A stretch of 64,000 nt of DNA from Corbicula japonica (lineage: Eukaryota > Mollusca > Bivalvia > Venerida > Cyrenidae): NCBI GenBank assembly GCA_038501625.1, contig JAZAYU010000001.1, positions 7,710,829 through 7,774,828 on the forward strand. Direction: 5' to 3'. This document shows positions 1 to 11,597 of this stretch, piece by piece. Each line of letters opens with the position of its first letter. Positions within the stretch are counted from its first letter, which is position 1. The notes beneath the pieces are model-generated. The model did not search any database. It was not told where the DNA came from and saw only the letters and a program-made list of their open reading frames with translations. Position numbers and translations under genes: made by a program.

Positions 1-298
1 GCAACTGTCAAACAGTCATGAGCTACTAACTGTTGTTCACAGATCATTCCACAAATTTACAACCCATGTTATTCAGAATTGTATTTAAATATATCTTTAG
101 AAATTGAAACCATGATAAAAACAACCAACCAACATGCTGTTTTCTTTTGCTGAAAATGACAAGATTTGATGCTTATAGAAATATATATATATATTCACAC
201 TATCATGCATTTAAGTAAATAAAATATTATTTTCATAACCGGTAAATGAAATTTAATTTGGTCAGTTATTGGTTTGATTGATATGCTTATTGTTGCAG

Positions 299-447
299 GT
301 ATACAAAGAAGGTGTAAAACAGATGAGTAAAGAACAAGGGAACTTTGAGAGTATGAACAAACGAGCCATTAATGCTGAGAGAGCCAGAGATGATGCCAAC
401 CTCCTGGTTGAATCGCTGCAACATAAACTCAAAAGGGAAGAAATAAA
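299..447 (+). CDS. SCLT1: SCLT1-like exon a (coiled coil)
   Basis: The acceptor is TTGTTGCAG and the donor is GTAAGA. It opens in phase 0 with VYKEGVKQMSKEQ and ends in phase 2; with the T of the next exon it forms AAT (Asn). It is rich in Glu, Lys and Arg, with no Pro or helix breaker, as expected for a continuous coiled coil. Confidence 0.7.
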
Positions 448-3400
448 GTAAGACCATAAAACTGTTTCTATTTTAATTAAAATAACAAGCTTTAAGAAAT
501 GTAGACTAGACATACACTTTCTATAAAAATCAATGATCATTGAAATTTAATGTTATCAATAAATAAAAAGTTGCGATATCATTTATCTGAATTCAATTTG
601 CGGGGTTTCAGTTCTTTCAGAGCCTCTTTCTGAACATTCCATTACCTTGTTCTATTTTGACCTTACAGTGCCCAGCAGTTAAAAGACCAGCTAGAGGGAC
701 AACTGAACAACTACAGAGACAGAATGTCCAGCTTACAACAAGAGTTTGAAAATGTTAACGACGATCGTATAAAGCTGTTGGATGAAAAAGATGACATGAA
801 GAAAAAGATACAGACAGCTCAACAAGAAAAAGAAGCAGCACAAAGAAAATACCAAAAAGAGGTAGTGTGTGATTTATGTGCAGCTTAAGGATTTAGGACC
901 ATCATTGACATATTTCGTATCTTGACACTGGATGGTAGGAAATCAATGTAACTTTAAAGTGTTAAAGACATACAAAATATAAGATGATTCACCAAGAAAT
1001 TTTTCAAGACATTTTTATTTAACGGGAGATAATAGGTGTTAACATTTGGAGCGCGTCACGGGAAAAGGTACCTTCGGGAATTTGACTTCAATCCTTGAAA
1101 CGACGTCATAAAGTTGAGCAGACGATATTAATTATTATGCAATTCGCGGTAAAAATGCCATAATTGTCAAAATGTGTAACAAAATCATTGTTTTGTTATG
1201 AGCAAATTATAGAAATTTGAAAGTTCTTTCTAAATATAGTTACAACAAAAATGACACAAAAAAATCACCGAAGGTACCTTTTCCCGTGGCGTGCCTCATT
1301 TACATAAAATCCTATGGAAAATATGGAAAATATCGATTTTTTGCTATAACTTTAAAAATATTTATTTTTTCAAGAAAGTCTCTTGGTAGAAAACTTGACA
1401 AACAGAGTTTGTGTACTATTTTAATAAGAAATCAGATATTTACCATAGAAAAATGGAGAAAATGCTCTTATTTGACAAATAACATTTGGATAAAGCAAGC
1501 TACCATCATGTGCTCAGTTACTGCTGATGCTGTTGATTTGAAACTTGATTAGAGACTTTAGTGGTCAGACAATCTGTTTATCTAACTCTTAATTTTTTAA
1601 TGCAAATAACAGCCCATGTTTGACTCAGAAATATATGTTAAATTTTTTTGTACAAACTTCTACTATGCATATATGTGACATGGCTGCAAAAACCAGGCCA
1701 ATGGCGCAAAAATCACATTTTCAGTTTATTGCATTTTCTTAATCTACAACATGTATTAGATAACTCCTGAAAATTTCACAGCGTTTCGATCAATATTGGC
1801 GCGCCCATAGCAGATTGAACAACCTAGGTGTTTTTGTCATTTCACACAAAAATCGGTTGGTTTTGAACTCTTTAAAAGGTTAAACAAGACATACATATGT
1901 TCATCTTTTATTCACTGTTGCAAGTATCATCTTAGTTGCTTTTCACAGCTAAATATAAATTAAATTGTTTTTTACTTATTATCTCATTAATCACTTACTA
2001 GTATTAAGCATAATTTTCATTACATTTTAAATTAAAGCCCTTTCCTGCTGACAATTCATAAAATGTCAAACAAGCTACCCTCTTCGTTTGTTTTCTTTTT
2101 TTAATCAACTTTCCTGTTGAAGATTTTAGTTTATAAAATAACACCAGTTTTTCATAATATTATAATTTTACATGTTCCGTATTTCATCTGTACATTTGTG
2201 ACAAATATACAGAACATTAATCATTATTCAAAGGGTTACTGGAAATTTAAAAAAAATAGCAGACATTAAAACTGCATGTTTAATCCACCAATACAGCTTG
2301 TACATCATATATCCAGTCAGTGACGTTCAGGTCAGCCTGCACATATGTGTAGTCTGTTCTGAATCTACACTGTTAATGTTCTGGGGAGAAATGACCTGAC
2401 GAATCAGAAAGCAAATAGTGTATACTCAGATCAAAATGAGCAGCGTGATCAGAATCTATACTGGTTGTATAAGCCATATTCATTTAGTAATGGGTAAACC
2501 ACTGATCTAATATAACCAGAAGTCCCACAGAAATAAGGATGTATGATACAAGTGAAAAAAAACAAAGCACAAAGCACATTTCAAATGGAAATGCTTGAAC
2601 CTGTCAATCTTTTATACATGGATCAAAGAATAAATAAATGTACCAGTGCTTGAGCTATTTCTTTGTTGTCTGATTTAGATTACAATTTATGAACAAGAAA
2701 ACAATATGAAGATTCGGGAGTTTGAAGTCAAGCTACAGTCAACAGAGGATGTCAATAGACACTCCATGTCGGAACTGAGAAAATTGTTAAATGGCCAACA
2801 AAGAATGTGTGCAAGGTACATTTAAACCAATCACAGTTTGTTACCACTAACAACCAAAGAATACTACCAGTATAAACTCCTGGGCCAACGATCATAAACT
2901 TGAGTTTCGAGACCAGTCTTGTATCTCAAGCATCTTATTGGATGAAATGGCCACCAGTGAGTCAGATGCTTGAGATTTGAGACTGGTCTCTTGAATTAGT
3001 TTTATGATCTTGGCCCATGTATGCTCAAATATATCCCAGAATTTTCTGAAAAATTCAGATTAACACAAACTCAATATGAGGTGTATCTGTCATGGTCAAC
3101 TTTTGGATTTTGATTAAAAGTGTTCATTCATTTTAAATTTTTTAAAAAATCTGGAAAAAGAGATTTGTATGCTTCTGACCTTGTCTCAATAATTTCGTAA
3201 CTTAGTAGCAAAAAGTTAGCTGATCAATAAGCAGAGAGTTCTGATGCATAGTGATTTCACACCTGGTATGTTGGATGCTCATGACATATACATAGATGAG
3301 CACTGTTGATTTTGAGGAAAACATGCCAAAGTTCAAGGACAGAGAGACCTTTAAATGTAAAAACTTGTCCAAACAATAACAAGAGAACACTAGGGTCTAT

Positions 3401-6400
3401 TATTCTCAAACTTAGAAGTTGGTTGGTCATAGAAAGTATATGACTCCTTTTAATTATAAGTTGTGGTCAGTCACATTGATATTTTTTGCTTAAAATCTTT
3501 CTGAATACTATTGAGATTTGAGATTTGATGTGTTAAAATCTTTCTGATGAATAATTAGAGAATACTGGGGCTTAGTGCCCTCAAGCTTGGCTAGTCAGGA
3601 TATGACCCCTATTAATTTTGAGGTCATGAGGCAATTGGTCAAGGTCACAGTGACCTTCAGCTATCTGTATAGCTTGCAGACTAATTTGCTGCTACCAGGA
3701 GGTATACCCTTTTTCCAAACATCTGTTGCTTGAAAAATATTTTGTTCAGAGATATTATTCCAGTCATTTAAGATTTATTGGTAACAAATGATGATGATGA
3801 TGATGATTAATAATTTAGAACATTGGTGTAACAAATAAGTTGATAACTGAATTATTTATATTTCAATTGTAAACACAGGCAAAAAGTCACATACTTTGTT
3901 TTCTATCGTCTTCAGATGGAAAGAAGAATGTACAAGTATAGCACAGAAATACGAGGCTAAAGTGACTGATCTTAGAACAGAAATAACACAGCTGAAGAAG
4001 AGAAATCATGAAGTTACTAAACTTTTAAAAGACAGCCAGGAGAAAACATTACAGGTAGTTTTTTAACATATCCTCCCTCCAAAAATTATTTAAAATACTG
4101 TTAAATCTGGCAGTATGTTTGTAAAGTAGAAACATCACACCTTTGTTAAAAAAAATACAATATTTACAGTGATGTTTCTTTCAAACATTTACAAAAACAC
4201 AGGATATCATGACTTGATTTTAAGAGAGAGTGATTCAACAGTTCAGAATTTTAGGCAAAATATTTCTTTGTTCATTTATTTTACTTGGCCTTTGTGAATA
4301 GATAGTGCAAAACATGTATCTCTTGGTCATAATAATTATAATTTGATGGCATTTATTTGTAAAAAGAACTTCTTACATGGGTAATATGAGAAGACCCCAC
4401 CCCATCAGCAATTTAGGGAATATAAAGAGCAATGAACAATCTGGTATGCAGATTTCCTTTCTGAATTAATGTAACTGACTTGCAATTATATCCATTTTAA
4501 CCAAGGTAGTATATATTTTAAAGAACTAAAGTCACATTTTAAATATTGGTAGGGAATTGTTTACAACTGTGCATCTTTGAAAATAAATGTTGAATATAAA
4601 ATCCAGCTGTTTAATGCAGAACCTAAAATAGAAATATTACATCATAACATTATTTTTCAGGCAGAAAAGATGATACAGGATTACACACGAGGTATACAGA
4701 GAATGGAACAAAGAATGAAGGAGTCAGAAAACAGGGCTGCTGATGCTTCCAAACAGGTAAACTACTTACTTAGAAATATACCTTGTAGATAACCAAATTC
4801 TTTAGCATTTTTAAATGTTCCTACACATATGCATATAATAATTTGAGATCATAATTCTTAATATTAAATTTAAAATTTTGAATCTGATTTGTTAAGTGTA
4901 GTAGCAAATTTATCTGCAAAATGTTTGTGTGTTTTACCAGACACAGAAATTTAGAGTCTTAAATTATATAAAGATATATTGGCAAACTGTATTTATTTGA
5001 AAAAAGGCCATAGTCCAAAACATAAATTATAAAGGAGTGAACACTCTATGATTTTTTGTTGACAATTTTCTTTAGGTTTATTTTAACTGATACAAATTTG
5101 GTGTAATAAGGATCTATTCTGTTTGTTTTTTGGTGATAAATGCCTAAAAATTATTCCTTAACAAAATACAGAAGAATACAGTTGAACCTGCCTTAGTAGC
5201 CACCTGTATTCAGCAGCCACCTGTCTTAAACAGCATGTTTCAATATGTCATAAACAGACATTTTGTTCATATTTAAACTGTCCTAAGCTGCCACCTATGT
5301 TAATGCCACTTTTTATTACTCCCTCGACTTGGGTCTTGATACAGGTTTGACTGTATATAAGATTGTTTACTTATCCTGTAACTCTGGGCACCTTTAGTTA
5401 ACTCTTTACCTGATAATTTTTTATAATGTAGGCTTTCTTCTTGGAATTCATATAAAGTTCACAAGTATTATGTTTAATAATTAAATGACTGAATGGCATA
5501 CAGTGTAGACCATGAAAGAAATACAAAGATGTGCAGACTGAATTTGGTCTACTTGGTAATATATTTAAGGATTAGAATTGTCAGCATATAAAGCAGAATT
5601 TTCAGTGAGAATTTAATACTAATGTAAACATTTCAGTTATCGAGACAGATTCTCAGAGAGAAACAATTGGAGAGTAGCAGACGAAGTTTATCTCAGGAAT
5701 TGAAACATAGTCAGCTTGATGCTTCCACAAATCTGGGAGGTAAGAGCTGTGAAAGGCATTTAGATTGTAAACCTGATTTTGCAGGTTGTTTTTTTGTGTT
5801 AAGTTTCTGTCTACATATTTTATCAGCTTTACATGCATCCAATATTTCATGTAGAAGTGTTGTGCATTTTTGAAAAAAGAAAAATGTACTGTCACTGTTT
5901 AGGCAAATGTGTAGAATGTAAAAACTTAACACAGCAGCAACAAATGCATGTATTGTTTTCTGCCTGCTTAACAGTAAGGAGTATATTTTTGTAAATTGTA
6001 GAGCTGGTAAAACATTGCACACTAATTACATGCACTGCTTACCAGGAGCTTTTTGTGTATTTACACCTGTTTCTAATGAAACATTATTTAATACAAACAT
6101 TTGTATTTATTTTTTTTTAGTTTAAATAGTTTTGCTTATATTGAAAGAAATTTTGAAAATGCAATTGTTTTCATATTTTCCCACTAATTAGGGCTAAATT
6201 TCAACTCTGTGAGTATTTATTTTAAGTAAATTAAATCTTTTACCTTAGTATTGTCACAGAAATAGAGAAAGCTAAATTCGTATTGGTCTTGACACCTTAA
6301 AAATGTAAATTTGCTTATAATTAATGTGGTGAATGATTTAATATTTACATTGGAGGTAAAAGAAAGTAAGTTCCAGTCTTTAAATGTGTTCATTTTTATT

Positions 6401-6899
6401 CTGTTCTAGAAAGGTGTGATATCATGTAGACAGTTAAAAAGTGTATGCATGTGTATTATACAATTGTTTTGGCATTTTTAAAACAGTTTTGAGATTGAGG
6501 CAGTTCATATTTGAAAACACTTGAATGATGAAAGAAACTTGTGTACAAATTTGTATTTTATGTACAGATGAATAAAGTATTTTTGAATATCTCACAATAC
6601 TATTTTTTCCACTTAACATGGTTTAGTGAAAAACTTAGGTAACTTTGAAATTTCTTATGCCCATATTAGGTGCTGCATTAGGTCATCAAAAGATTGCTTT
6701 CTGACAGTAACACTGGTATTTTTATCATTTCAGGAACCATCCTGATGACCTTCACATTGCAGATCTGGCAGCCAGTCATGGCTCTGTCAGAAGAAAAGGT
6801 GAACTGGACGACTATTCTGGAGACAGATGATAATGAAAAACAAACTTATAAACTTACAAATTTGGTAACTGAATTAGAGAATATTGGACTAATGGTGTA
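299..6899 (+). CDS. SCLT1: SCLT1-like distal-appendage protein, 3' part of gene (7 exons)
   Basis: Exons are seen at 299-447, 669-861, 2679-2815, 3916-4054, 4661-4756, 5637-5739 and 6734 onward, each bounded by AG and GT. The phases chain without a break (0-2, 2-0, 0-2, 2-0, 0-0, 0-1, 1-end). The first six exons give about 272 residues of charged heptad-like coiled coil. The order of segments fits the C-terminal half of animal SCLT1 (about 690 residues in man). Markers are a HSMSELRKLLNGQQ stretch, then RWKEE, then an AADASKQLS stretch like the AASASQQLS of the vertebrate protein. SCLT1 is known as a component of the distal appendages of the mother centriole, needed for docking to membrane and for ciliogenesis. 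Earlier exons lie left of the window. The family call comes from recalled similarity, not a search, and other centrosomal coiled-coil proteins remain possible. Confidence 0.72.
669..861 (+). CDS. SCLT1: SCLT1-like exon b (coiled coil)
   Basis: It is 193 bp between a TTACAG acceptor and a GTAGTG donor. It reads AQQLKDQLEGQLNNYRDRM and continues as a Gln/Lys/Glu coiled coil to YQKE. Phase is 2 in and 0 out. Confidence 0.7.
862..2678 (+). other. Intron of SCLT1-like gene
   Basis: The intron is AT-rich. Besides the inverted-repeat element at 1051-1294 it holds a decayed core of the TTAA-flanked family at about 2285-2480, recognisable by gtcagcctgcacat and tctacactgtt. No further exon was seen. 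Confidence 0.5.
1051..1294. repeat. Inverted-repeat element (MITE-like) in SCLT1 intron
   Basis: The left end carries CACGGGAAAAGGTACCTTCG and the right end carries its reverse complement, CGAAGGTACCTTTTCCCGTG, about 240 bp apart. I see no coding sequence between them. The family was not recognised. Confidence 0.6.
2679..2815 (+). CDS. SCLT1: SCLT1-like exon c
   Basis: It is 137 bp after a TGATTTAG acceptor. It reads ITIYEQENNMKIREFEVKLQ and then HSMSELRKLLNGQQRMCA. The REFE.KLQ and SELR.LL..QQ strings are the segments most like vertebrate SCLT1. It ends in phase 2 and joins the next exon as AGA TGG (Arg-Trp). Confidence 0.72.
2816..3915 (+). other. Intron of SCLT1-like gene
   Basis: It contains an old copy of the 140-bp palindrome family (2881-3017), then a generic repeat at about 3590-3720 with the phrase aaggtcacagtgacctt that recurs elsewhere in the window, and a short (GAT)n run at 3790. 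No coding sequence was seen. Confidence 0.5.
2881..3017. repeat. Palindromic MITE (140-bp family), diverged copy
   Basis: The arms gagaccagtcttgtatctca and tgagatttgagactggtctc face each other across a short centre, with outer atcataaactt and ttatgatcttgg. It is diverged from the fresh copies at 59.7 and 60.9 kb. Confidence 0.65.
3916..4054 (+). CDS. SCLT1: SCLT1-like exon d
   Basis: The acceptor is GTCTTCAG and the donor is GTAGTT. It continues RWKEECTSIAQKYEAKVTDL and then LKKRNHEVTKLLKDSQEKTL. The RWKEE start matches the family. It ends in phase 0. Confidence 0.72.
4661..4756 (+). CDS. SCLT1: SCLT1-like exon e
   Basis: It is 96 bp, 32 codons, after a TTTTTCAG acceptor and before GTAAAC. 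It reads AEKMIQDYTRGIQRMEQRMK and ends ENRAADASKQ. Together with the LS that opens the next exon, this mirrors the AASASQQLS string of vertebrate SCLT1. Confidence 0.7.
5179..5353. mobile_element. TA-flanked MITE, pogo/mariner type
   Basis: The ends are CAGTTGAACCTG and CAGGTTTGACTG in inverted orientation, with TA on both outer sides (5177-5178 and 5354-5355). It is 175 bp and non-coding. CAGT ends with a TA target suggest a pogo/Tc1-mariner derivative; the assignment is inference. Confidence 0.6.
5637..5739 (+). CDS. SCLT1: SCLT1-like exon f
   Basis: It is 103 bp after an ACATTTCAG acceptor. It reads LSRQILREKQLESSRRSLSQ and ends STNLG plus one base, then GTAAGAG. If the donor were not used, the frame would stay open into the intron to a stop at 5871. 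Confidence 0.65.
6734..6899 (+). CDS. SCLT1: SCLT1-like terminal exon, frame uncertain
   Basis: The acceptor ATCATTTCAG is clear. Phase 1 joining from the previous exon gives GTILMTFTLQIWQPV and a stop at 6897-6899, an unusually hydrophobic tail for this protein. The frame starting at 6735 reads DDLHIADLAASHGSVRRKGE and stops at 6828-6830. It looks far more like a coiled-coil protein's tail, but would need two more bases from upstream, for instance from an unseen microexon. The end of the gene is therefore not settled. Confidence 0.5.
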
Positions 6900-8030
6900 A
6901 TATTTATTTTATCATGTTTCATTCTATGTCAAGGAGTTTGCTGCAAAACATGGCTAAAGTTATCAAACTGTGCATGGAAACCAGTGTCAAATCTCAAGCA
7001 TCTGATTGGCTGAAATGATGACCAGTCGCCATCTCTGGGTAGGTAGAGCTGTAGGTTTTATGTTGGGATTTTATACACAACAGAACACACAAGAATTTTT
7101 GTTGACACAGATTATGTATAGAAATCATGGGCATACAGCATTTTAACTACTTATTATGTCCATGAAAACTATTTACTGTGTGAACAATATCATTATGTAT
7201 ACTGTTTACAAGTTTGATGTTTTTGTCATAAAAAAGCAGTATTAAATTTATACTTGAGTAACTTGGCTTTTGGCAAGTATTTTGAAAACGTTTGATTCTT
7301 TGAAGAAAGTTTGATAAAAACTTACAAAAATTTATTTTGATTTGAAAATATATCATGCACTTCATCCTCAATCTATCCACCTTTAAAATGTTAGTATCAA
7401 AATTATGACTGCAATCATACCGTACTATCAATTGTATTGTCTTTTTTATGTCCCCAAAAAGTAATTCAGCCTAACTGCTCATAATGTGACCACCTCAAAT
7501 TCTCAAAAGTACCTGAGCCCTAAAACAAAGATGATAATTTTGTGCAAAAACGAAATATCCTAAATGGAATTATTTGTGACATAGATCAGTTTTACATCAG
7601 TTATCAGTTTTTCTCTGCTTTGTTAGAGATTCATACAATATTTATGTCTGTACAAATATATATATTCTATTTAAAACTGTGATAAATGAACTGAATAAAT
7701 TCAGTGAAAAGCTTTTTTTTGTCTAGTCTTCATTAAACTAATAAAGTGTTGATAATAGTTCAATTATCACTAAGGTTACTATAACTATTGAAATCATTAA
7801 ACACATGTATGTGTAAAGTATATATACTATTTTGTTATTGATGTGTAGCGCCAATAGTTCTTTTAAGGAAATTATGTAGTAACTGAATAATAATTGGTAA
7901 GCGAAATATGAATTTCACTGCTATTTATAACATGCTTATGATCCCTAAACCAGCTCTGGCCTGAATAAATAATTTCAATTCCTACCAAAGCAATTGAGTA
8001 AAAAAATCATTTCGTACAAAAAATCACAGA
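6900..8030. other. Region 3' of SCLT1-like gene
   Basis: It holds half of a 140-bp palindrome (about 6952-7035) and AT-rich sequence with several AATAAA-like strings, for example at 7695. No exon was seen on either strand. It probably includes the SCLT1 3' UTR, but the end cannot be fixed. Confidence 0.4.
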
Positions 8031-8035
8031 TTACC

Positions 8036-8205
8036 TGTTGAAAAAAGATAAATGGACAGACACACCACTATATGATAGAAAATATCAACTGTGTAATAAA
8101 TATGACATAAAAGACTTACTCAATTATGTGTTAATATGTGCTTTCTTCAAATTTGATGAAACACTAGATCCCCGAATGAATGGACAAACAAAGAAGTAAA
8201 TTCTA
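8036..8205 (+). mobile_element. Degenerate LINE C-terminal fragment
   Basis: The plus strand reads KDKWTDTPLYDRKYQLCNKY followed by a region ending VLICAFFKFDE. This resembles the cysteine-rich C-terminus of animal LINE reverse transcriptases, normally LC.....DE.HYL..CP.F. The His is missing and no RT domain precedes it, so it is a dead remnant. Confidence 0.5.
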
Positions 8206-8279
8206 GAAATGAAATTTGTATTTTGTATTTTACTGCTTAACTATGAAATTAGCCCGTGTGGAAAGCATGTTTGTTGTTG

Positions 8280-8985
8280 GGCTGCAAACTTCACGCTGCC
8301 TGGGTAATACCTAGGCTGCTAACTTTATGCTGCCTGGGTGCTATTCAGGCTACCAACTTCACGCTGCCTAAGTGCTATTCTGGCTGCCAACTTTACGCTG
8401 CCTGGGTGCTATTCAGGCTGCCAACTTTACGCTGCCTGTGTGCTATTCAGGCTGCCAACTTTATGCTTCCTGGTAGCTATTCAGGCTGCCAACTTTACGC
8501 TGCCTGGGTGCTATTCAGGCTGCCAACTTTATGCTGCCTGGGTGCTATTCAGGCTGCAAACTTTATGCTTCCTGGTAGCTATTTAGGCTGCCAACTTTAC
8601 GCTGCCTGGGTGCTATTCAGGCTGCCAACTTCACGCTGCCTGGGTGCTATTCAGGCTGCCAACTTTATGCTTCCTGGGTGCTATTCTGGCTGCCAACTTT
8701 ACGCTGCCTGGGTGCTATTCAGGCTGCCAACTTTACGCTACCTGGGTGCTATTCAGGCTGCCAACTTTACGCTGCCTGGGTGCTATTCAGGCTGCCAACT
8801 TTAAGCTGCCTGGGAGCTATTCAGGCTGCCAACTTCACGCTGCCTGGGTGCTATTCAGGCTGCCAACTTTACGCTGCCTGGGTGCTTTTCAGGCTGCCAA
8901 CTTTACGCTGCCTGGGTGCTAGGCTGCCAATTTCATGCTACTAGACTGCCATCTTCACAATGCTAAGCTGCTTCTGCTTCCTGGT
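8280..8985. repeat. 34-bp minisatellite, about 19 copies
   Basis: The unit gctgcctgggtgctattcag plus gctgccaactttac is repeated head to tail with few substitutions up to about 8940 and then decays. The unit lacks stop codons in the plus-strand frames, and 34 is not a multiple of 3. Every plus-strand frame therefore stays open for 80-180 codons; these are not genes. Confidence 0.92.
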
Positions 8986-10048
8986 AAAAGAAAAATAGAA
9001 AAAATGCCTCGAAATTAAGTTGATTTCTCATTTCTTTTGAACAAATGCATCAATGCATATTTAAATGTACTTAAATCCCATTTTTACAAAAAAAAATCTA
9101 CACAAGTCGTTCATCAGTACACTTAACCAGCTGTGTTTGAAAAATGTACGAACATAAAGACAGTAAAAAAAATCTTTATTATTAAAATCTTGGGACTGAA
9201 AACAAAAAAGCAGAAATTCAAGGATAAAATTGCGGAAGTTGAATATCGCGGAACAAAGAAACAAAATTCATGAAAATCCTTATATTCACTGAATCAAGCG
9301 TCACGGAGCCCAAATCAAATTTCTTGTTCTTATGCACAGTCGTGTTGTTCACGGTATGTTAAAGGTCAGGTGACAGTTCTTAAAAATAGAAAAAAAATCT
9401 TAATTCTGCAATAACTCGACTGTACACACGATATAATTATTTAACAAGGAGTTACACAACAGGTAATTAAAGGATTATGCACAACATTTCATTTTTCACC
9501 AGATTACAAAGGACAAGCTAATTACATCAATCAGGCACAAATGATAGACATGAGTTTTCATCGATATGGGACTAACATCTTCATTTTCATCTACGCGAAT
9601 GCCAATAACGTAACGTTCAAGAGTCATTTAATAAAATCTGCATCATTATGTCGAAGGTAGAATCTCTTTCTGAAATAGAATATATAATATTTATTTTAAT
9701 TTGTTAACAAAATGAAAAAGTACATCTATATATAGATATTTTTTAAACAAAATTGCGTGAAAATTTTACTGTCTTAAGCAATGGAAAATTCAATTTAAAT
9801 CTGTTTATATTTCGATTTCGACTCGATAAAGATATAATAAGAACAAAATAAAGATAAAATAAAATAGACAATATAAAAGCATAAATACAGGTTGAACTTT
9901 GTATTAATGAGCCGTGAGATGAAACAAATGAAAAAATGTTCCTAATTGTTTTTTTTGGATTGTCATCAAAAGGAGTGAAAAAGATAACTTTACGTCCTTC
10001 TTGTCTTGTCTGTTTATGGTTTGTCTTATCATTTAAAGAAAAGTGAAA
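8986..10048. other. Unassigned AT-rich sequence up to the gap
   Basis: I saw no exon of the neighbouring genes on either strand. A 60-codon open stretch on plus (about 9480-9660) has no recognisable motif. The sequence ends at the run of N. Confidence 0.4.
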
Positions 10049-10548
10049 NNNNNNNNNNNNNNNNNNNNNNNNNNNNNNNNNNNNNNNNNNNNNNNNNNNN
10101 NNNNNNNNNNNNNNNNNNNNNNNNNNNNNNNNNNNNNNNNNNNNNNNNNNNNNNNNNNNNNNNNNNNNNNNNNNNNNNNNNNNNNNNNNNNNNNNNNNNN
10201 NNNNNNNNNNNNNNNNNNNNNNNNNNNNNNNNNNNNNNNNNNNNNNNNNNNNNNNNNNNNNNNNNNNNNNNNNNNNNNNNNNNNNNNNNNNNNNNNNNNN
10301 NNNNNNNNNNNNNNNNNNNNNNNNNNNNNNNNNNNNNNNNNNNNNNNNNNNNNNNNNNNNNNNNNNNNNNNNNNNNNNNNNNNNNNNNNNNNNNNNNNNN
10401 NNNNNNNNNNNNNNNNNNNNNNNNNNNNNNNNNNNNNNNNNNNNNNNNNNNNNNNNNNNNNNNNNNNNNNNNNNNNNNNNNNNNNNNNNNNNNNNNNNNN
10501 NNNNNNNNNNNNNNNNNNNNNNNNNNNNNNNNNNNNNNNNNNNNNNNN
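10049..10548. other. Assembly gap (500 N)
   Basis: It is exactly 500 N, a round number typical of a placeholder of unknown true size. Its right edge falls inside a 145-bp tandem repeat, which probably caused the break. It is also the most likely hiding place for the missing LOX exons. Confidence 0.95.
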
Positions 10549-11597
10549 AGTTTGGAGTCAACAGGCCAAAGCAATCTCAAGTAATTAAGTAGAAACTGAA
10601 TTTCTATTTTTAGTAACAGTGACCTTGACCTTAATCACAGACACCTGGGTAGCAACCCCAAGCTGCCTCTAGATATAAGCTATCCATATACCAAGTTTGG
10701 AATCAATAGGCCAAAGCAAACTAAAGTTATTAAGCAGAAACTGAATTTCTATTTTTAGCAACAGTGACCTTGACCTTGATCACAGACACCTGGGTAGCAA
10801 CCCCAAGCTGCCTTTTGATATAAGCTACCCATACACCAAGTTTGGTGTCAATAGGCCTAAGCAAACTCAAGTAATTGAGCAAAGACTGAATTTCTATTTT
10901 TAGCAACAGTGACCTTGACCTTGTTCATAGACATCTGGGTAGCAAGCCCAAGCTGCCTTTTAATATAAGCTACCCAAACACCAAGTTTGGAGTCAAAAAC
11001 CCTAAGCAAACTCAAGTACACTGCAAACTCTTTATAACGCGCTTCGTTTAATTCCGCGCTCCATTATAACGCGGTCGTAACGTGGATCCCCTATTTTTTT
11101 TCTAAGTCCATTTTTTACCATGAAACGGCAAACAAATCGAAACCGGAAGTCACAATTGTAACATGTACACAAATGACGCACACATTTTTCCATAAAACAA
11201 ACGTGTTTTAACACCTTTCCCAGTGACAGATAACAGCCCGGGGCAACCTTGTGAATGCATACTTACTGTTTAATTTTGCTGTGTCGGTCACGTGATAAAG
11301 GTAAACACACAGGTATTTCGATCAGAGAAAGAAAATACGATTTTTACATAAAAACAACATTTAAATTTGTGAAAATGGACTAAATTGTGTATAGGTGTGC
11401 AACGCAGCATTGTTTTTTCGCATTCGAGAGAGATAAATGAGAAAAAAGGACAGAAATAAGAGAAAACAGAGTGACAGTAGTTTGGATGGCATTTAATTCC
11501 AAAAATGAAAGAAGCCAAAAGGAGTGGTAAACACGCATGGATTGCATATGACACTTTGTACATTGACGGTAAGGCCCAGGGCGACAACAGCAAGTAA

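Noticed and set aside
8256..8944. Four overlapping plus-strand ORFs of 82-182 codons rich in CYSGCQLYAAW-like repeats
   Set aside because: They are readings of the 34-bp minisatellite in all plus frames. The unit length is not a multiple of 3, so no protein repeat is kept.
8280..8985. CRISPR-like array
   Set aside because: The repeats are contiguous with no unique spacers, and the host is an animal.
9743..10588. ORFs spanning the N gap on both strands
   Set aside because: They exist only because N was treated as open; the flanking residues match nothing.
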